In this document: positions 23,501-29,500 of the stretch, piece after piece
How positions within the stretch are numbered: position 1 is the stretch's first letter
Layout of the letters: each line of letters begins with the position of its first letter
Assembly: GCA_030340625.1 (NCBI GenBank)
Contig: JAOPHQ010006539.1
Coordinates: forward strand, 187,501 to 251,500
DNA length: 64,000 nt
Reading direction: 5' to 3'
From: Merluccius polli
Lineage: Eukaryota; Chordata; Actinopteri; Gadiformes; Merlucciidae
Position numbers and translations under genes: made by a program
Notes under the pieces: generated by a model
Told to the model about the DNA's origin: nothing
Databases searched by the model: none
Seen by the model: the letters and a program-made list of their open reading frames with translations, nothing else

Positions 23501-26500
23501 ACTAGTAGGTTAGGGAAACAACGAACTGGCGCCGGCTGCTTGACAATCCCCGGCTTAAATAGGAAACGTAGATTGCTGATTGCCAACAGGTGGGTTGCGG
23601 GAAGGAGGACAGTTACGACCCGCAGCCACTAGAGGGGAGTGTTGTACCGTGTAGCGGGACGTGGCGTAACAGTACCCCCCCCTCTACGGACGCCTCTCGG
23701 CGGACGCCCTAGCACAGCCGGGTGATCTAGAAGAAAGTCCAGGATGAGTGATGGGTCCAAGATGCGGCTCCGGGGAACCCAGGAGCGCTCCTCCGGACCG
23801 TACCCCTCCCAATCGACGAGGTACTGGTGACCCCGTCCACGGCGCCGCACATCCAGGAGTCGACGGACCGTCCAAGCTGGATGATTGTCGATCAGCCTTG
23901 GCGGAGGTGGAGGTGGGATGGGGGCGGACAACGGACTGGTAGAGACTGGCTTAATCTGCGAGACATGGAAAGTGGGGTGGATGCGGCGGAGTGCAGGGGG
24001 GAGGTTCAGGCGAACCGCAGAGGGGTTGACCACCTTGGAGATGGTGTAGGGGCCGATGAAGCGTGGGGAGAGTTTGGGGGGAATCCCCTTCAAGGGGAGA
24101 TCCTTGGCCCGCAACCAGACCTCTTGCCCGGGGGCGTACTCGGGTGCAGGACGACGCCGCTTATTCGCCTGAAGTTGGGAGCGAGAGGATGCCTGGAGTA
24201 GTGCCGTGCGCGTCCTTTTCCAGATACGCCGGCATCTGCGCAGATGGGTTTGGACGGAAGGGACGGCAATCTCTTCCTCTAGATCAGGAAACAGGGGAAG
24301 TTGATAACCCAAAGAGGCCATAAACGGGGATAACCCAGTGGATGCGTTTATCAGTGTGTTGTGGGCGTATTCCACCCAGGGCAGCTGAGAGCTCCAAGTG
24401 GTGGGGCTGGCGTGGGAGATGCAGCGAAGCGCCGCCTCCATCTCCTGGTTTGCTCTTTCTGACTGACCATTAGACTGGGGGTGAAACCCCGAAGAGAGGC
24501 TGGAAGTGGCGCCAAGAGCTTTGCAGAAGGCCCGCCATACTTGTGAGGTGAACTGGGGACCTCTGTCTGAGACAACGTCCGCGGGGATGCCATGCAGGCA
24601 GAATACGTGTTTGACCAAGAGGTCGGCGGTCTCCCTGGAGGAGGGAAGCTTGGGAAGGGCGATGAAGTGGGCGGCCTTTGAGAAGCGGTCAATCACGGTA
24701 AGGATGGTGGTGTTACCCTCTGACGTGGGTAAACCGGTGACAAAGTCAAGGGCGATGTGTGACCAGGGGCGGCTAGGTATGGGTAGAGGCTGTAGTAAAC
24801 CGGAATGGGGGCGGGTCGAGGTCTTGTTCCGAGCGCAAGTAGCCATCCAAGGTGCGGGAGATACCTGGGTGGCAGGTAAGCCGGGAGGAGTGCGCCCAAG
24901 TTAGCACCTGAGACCTTACCGCGTCAGGGACGAACATACGGTTAGGGGGACCGAGACCGGGGTCCGGCTGTTGCCTCTGTGCCCGGCGGACAGCAGACTC
25001 CACCTCCCAGGTGAGAGTGGCAATGAGGCAAGTGGGTGGCAGAATGGTCTCGGGGTCCGTGCCGGGGTCCTCGGGAGAGTACAGGCGGGACAGAGCATCT
25101 GGCTTGACATTCTGAGAGCCCGGACGGTAGGTGAGGGAAAAGTTGAACCTACCAAAGTATAAAGCCCACCTGGCCTGACGGGAATTTAGCCTCTTCGCCG
25201 ATTGGAGGTAAGCGAGGTTGCGATGGTCGGTCCAAACAATAAAAGGAAGCTCCGCGCCCTCCAACCAGTGTCGCCACTCCTCCAAGGCCAGCTTGACCGC
25301 TAATAGCTCTCGGTTGCCCACATCGTAATTGCGCTCCGGCGGGGACAACCTTCTAGAGAAGAAGGCGCAGGGATGGAGCTTGTGGTCGGAGGAGGAACGC
25401 TGGGAGAGAACCGCGCCCACTCCGGTGTCCGAGGCGTCGACCTCCACCACGAACTGGAGTGAAGGATCAGGTTGAGTGAGGATAGGAGCAGATATAAACC
25501 GCTGTTTGAGGCCCTGAAAGGCGGACTCCGCTTCCGGCATCCAAGCAAAGGAGCTCTTGGTGGACGTCAAGGCCGTGAGGGGTGCTGCAATCTGACTGTA
25601 ACCGCGTATAAATCGTCGGTAAATGTTGGCAAAGCCAAGGAACTGCTGCAATCGCTTGCGGGTGGAGGGAGAGGGCCACTCGGCCACCGTGCCGCAATAC
25701 AAACAAGCTCCCACTCGAATACGCCGCTCCCTCTCCTCGGGAGTAAGGTGTGCGCGTCCGATCTGCATCGGCTCGGGGGAAGAGGGCCGCCCATAGCGAG
25801 GAGGAGCGGTGACCGGGAGGGAGGACTGCGTTGCAGCCGGTGACTCATAAGGGGGCGTGGCGAACGAGCGGGTGCCTCTCTCTCTGCGCCGTTCTCGCAA
25901 CCGATTGTCCATGTGAATCGCGAGAGAAATAAGATGGTCTAAGTTCGCGGGTTCCTCCCAGGAGGTTAAGCGGTCCTTTAGCTCGCTACTGAGCGCGTTT
26001 TGGAAAACCCCCTGCAGCGCCTCCTCGTTCCAGCCGCTCTCAGCAGCGAGGGTCCGGAACTCAACTGCAAAAGAGGCTACGCTGCGTGATCCCTGGCGAA
26101 GCTGCAGGAGACGTTGGGAGGCCTCCCTGCCCTGGACCGGATGATCAAAGACCTTCTTCATATCTTCCGTGAAGGCGCCGTAGTTATGACAGACCGCAGA
26201 CCCACGTTCCCACACCGCCGCGGCCTACGCGAGAGCCTCGCCACTCAGGAACCGATCAGGTAAGCTATCTTTGATCTCTCGGTGGGGTAAGTCTGGGGCT
26301 GCATTTCAAAGACAAGGGAACACTGGATAAGGAATGACCGGCAGGATCCTAGATCCCCTCCATAACGTTGGGGGGCTGGGATGATTGGTTCCCGGGGAGA
26401 AACCGACGGACTCGGGGTGGGGGCTGGTGGTTCTGGGGGGACGGGGGGCTGAGCGCCGACGGCTAGGGTCAGCTCCCGGAGGGCGGTGGCGATCTCCTGC

Positions 26501-29500
26501 AAGGCCTGATCGTGTTGGCCCAAGAGAGTCCCTTGGCGGGAGATCATTGCCCTGAACCCCTCTGCATCCGCTGGGTCCATGATGGCCAGTTCGTACTGTT
26601 ATGTAAGGAGTTTATTGGAGGATCGTTCAGGGAATCAGGCGAGTAGGGGGGTCTGGTACTGGGCAGGCACTCAGGTGGACCAGGGCTAGACAGTGGACGG
26701 GTAGTCGGACAGGCGGGGGTCGGCAACAAGGGGGGGAATCGGACAGGCGGGGGGCTCGGCGGCAGGCGGGCAGTCGTACAGGCGATGGGTCGGCAACGGG
26801 CTGGTAGTCGGACAGGCAGGGGTCGGCAACGGGCTGGTAGTCGTACAGGCAGGGGTCGGCAACAGGGGCTGGAACAGGCGGGTCGTCAGGCAGGCAGGGG
26901 TCGGCAACAGGGGCTGGAACAGGCGGGTCGTCAGGCAGGCAGGGGTCGGCAACAAGGTACTGGAACAGGCGGGTAGTCAAGCTGGGAATTACTAGTAGGT
27001 TAGGGAAACAACGAACTGGCGCCAGCTGCTTGACAATCCCCGGCTTAAATAGGAAACGTAGATTGCTGATTGCCAACAGGTGGGTTGCGGGAAGGAGGAC
27101 AGTTACGACCCGCAGCCACTAGAGGGGAGTGTTGTACCGTGTAGCGGGACGTGGCGTAACATGGAAAAGACCACGGCTCCGTGGAGGGGAACAAAAGCGG
27201 AACTAATGAGGGGTAGAGGATACTTATTTTTTACCGTTATACTATTTAGTCCCCGATAGTCGCTTAGCAATTGGGAACAGGTGTGTTTGGGGAAATGAAT
27301 GGTTAGTGGTGACAAGCGTCCACTAGATGGAGGTGTTGGACCGCGTAGCAGGACGTAGTGTAACAAACATTGCTTAAAAGGTGTCTAGATATATAGAGGG
27401 AATGGTTGTATCGGCATACTTGGGGACCTAATCAAAACAATATTAGTACATTTCAAAGCAAAATCCCCAATAATGACAACATAAATCAATTGTTGAATAT
27501 CCTAGCGATGGTGATTTTTTTACCTACACTGGTGGTCATTCTGTATTCTGCTTGCAGCACAGACCACAACATTGATCACTCCTAGAAAGCAGCAAAGCCA
27601 ACTGATTACAAAACCATCCCAGATAGACGTATATATCTCAAATAGCTTGGTTAACAATTCTCTTGGACATTCAGTCTATAGCTCATGCTAATCCACGTGA
27701 GGGATTTACATGTAGGAGCTCAATTGGTGGTGAATACCAAACCTATTTTGAAGGATTTTGAAGTATAGAGATCTTATGGGTAACACTTTACAATAAGGTA
27801 CGCAAAAAGTAGGTAGTTACTGAGGAACGAATGAGTAACGAATGATGAACGACCAGGGCCCTAACTGGGGCCCTAACGGGGCCCTAATTGACAGTTACTC
27901 AGTAACTACTGAGGTGTTACTGGTAAACAGACTAGGGGACTACTGTATTCGTTACTGAGTAACAAATGATGAACAACCAGGGCCCTAACTGGGGCCCTAA
28001 CTGGGCCCTAACTGGGCCCTAAGTGACAGTTACTCAGTAACTACTGAGGAATTACTGGTAAACAGACTAGGGGACTACTGTATTCGTTACTGAGTAACTG
28101 GCACTTAGGGCCCTGTTAGGGTTCCAGTTAGGGCCCTGGTTGTTTATCGTTACTCAGTAACGAATACAGTAGTCCCCTAGTCTGTTTACCAGTAAGTCCT
28201 CAGTAGTTACTGAGTAACTGTCACTTAGGGCCCTGTTAGGGCCCCAGTTGTCGTTTATCATTCGTTACTCATTCGTTCCTCAGTAACTACCCACTTTTTG
28301 CGTACCTTATTGTAAAGTGTTACCATATTATGTAATGTTATGTTATGTAATCTGTGTGCATAATGAAAATGACACAATTAGTTGAATTCATAGACTAAAT
28401 ATTAGTATAGTAGTATAGTATACTATAGTTCAGTGGTCTCCAACCTTTTTAAGCCCAAGATCCCTGACCTCCACCTTGGTGAGAGGTAAGATCTACTTAT
28501 TGAAGGATTGAAAGAAAAAGACAGGCCAGATTGTACTTCCAACTTGACGCCTTTTATTCAGGCTAATTGTATTTGAATTACATGAAATGCTTTGGTCCAG
28601 CGTTCAAATTAATGCAACAATGAAAACACTGTAACTAGCATATCAAACTGGCCATAGCTTCACATCAACTTCAATTCTAAGTTATTCAATTTAATTTCAA
28701 CACAAAAAGAAAACGAATGTGGAATTTGTGGAATCTTCCACTTATATGAGGACAGTATTTTGTTTATGCAGATCATATCAAGTGTTATGCTTATCCACTG
28801 AAGCTTCATTCAAGTCACATTAATCAGCATTTTAGAAAATAGAACTGTATTGCTAACAACATTCTCAATGCAATTAGGCCAAGTACAGCTTTATGTCCAA
28901 CACAAAAAATAAAGGTGTGGCCTATTTCCTTTTGTAATGAGGTAATTATTGTTCATAGAAGGCGCACACACAGACACAGACACACACACACACACACTAG
29001 CAGTGAGCAGATCACATGCAGTGTTATGCTTATCCACTCAAGCTTCATGCAAGTTACATAACATCGGCATTTTAGAAAATATATATATAAATAAAATGTA
29101 TTATTATTAAAATAGAACTGTAATTGTGTTTTAACAAAATTCTCAGTCAGTGTAAATAAGCTCAGTGCAGTTATGTACCATCTTATGCGTCATCACTTTT
29201 CACATTGCTATCAGATGTCAAAACTGGCATGTTACTCACCCAGGTTAGTGAGATAGCTGTGACTAAATACTGTCTGTGAGTGCTTTGTAGTTTGGCCCCT
29301 AGCTACTGACAGCTAGTCTGAGACAGTCTGTGAGGTGTTTGTCAGTAAGGCGGCTCCTGTACTTTGATTAAATTATATTCATTAATTACATTATGCAAAA
29401 CATTCACAGTGTGACAAGTCTTTTAGCACTTGTCGATCCACGTCCCCTGACATTTCCTTGACCCTCCTCGCCACTGTATTGGGGCCAAGCTGGACACTGC

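Larger units (their letters stand above)
22845..27161 (-). mobile_element. Ty3/gypsy retrotransposon 2 (nested, internally deleted)
   Basis: Flanked by TGGAA (22840-22844, 27162-27166), a 5-bp TSD lying in the RT of gypsy 1. Minus-strand order: 5' LTR 26597-27161, gag, then a deletion that joins gag to the RT connection and RNase H, integrase with a second deletion, chromodomain, polypurine tract, 3' LTR 22845-23671. Same family as gypsy 1: the proteins and LTR ends are alike but not identical. It lacks protease and the RT fingers/palm, so it could not move by itself. Confidence 0.94.
19528..27365 (-). mobile_element. Ty3/gypsy retrotransposon 1 (outer, chromodomain-type)
   Basis: Minus-strand element flanked by AACAT (19523-19527, 27366-27370), a 5-bp TSD. 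3' LTR 19528-20360; truncated 5' LTR 27264-27365 (102 bp). Order on the minus strand: LTR remnant, a short RT piece (DYRGLNSITVKNKYPLPLIS type), [gypsy 2 inserted], rest of RT, RNase H, integrase and chromodomain. Gag, protease, primer-binding site and most of the 5' LTR are deleted. The pol frame has frameshifts, and the RT catalytic aspartate box is missing. It lies in the intron between arhgdig coding exons 3 and 4, opposite to the gene. Confidence 0.93.
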
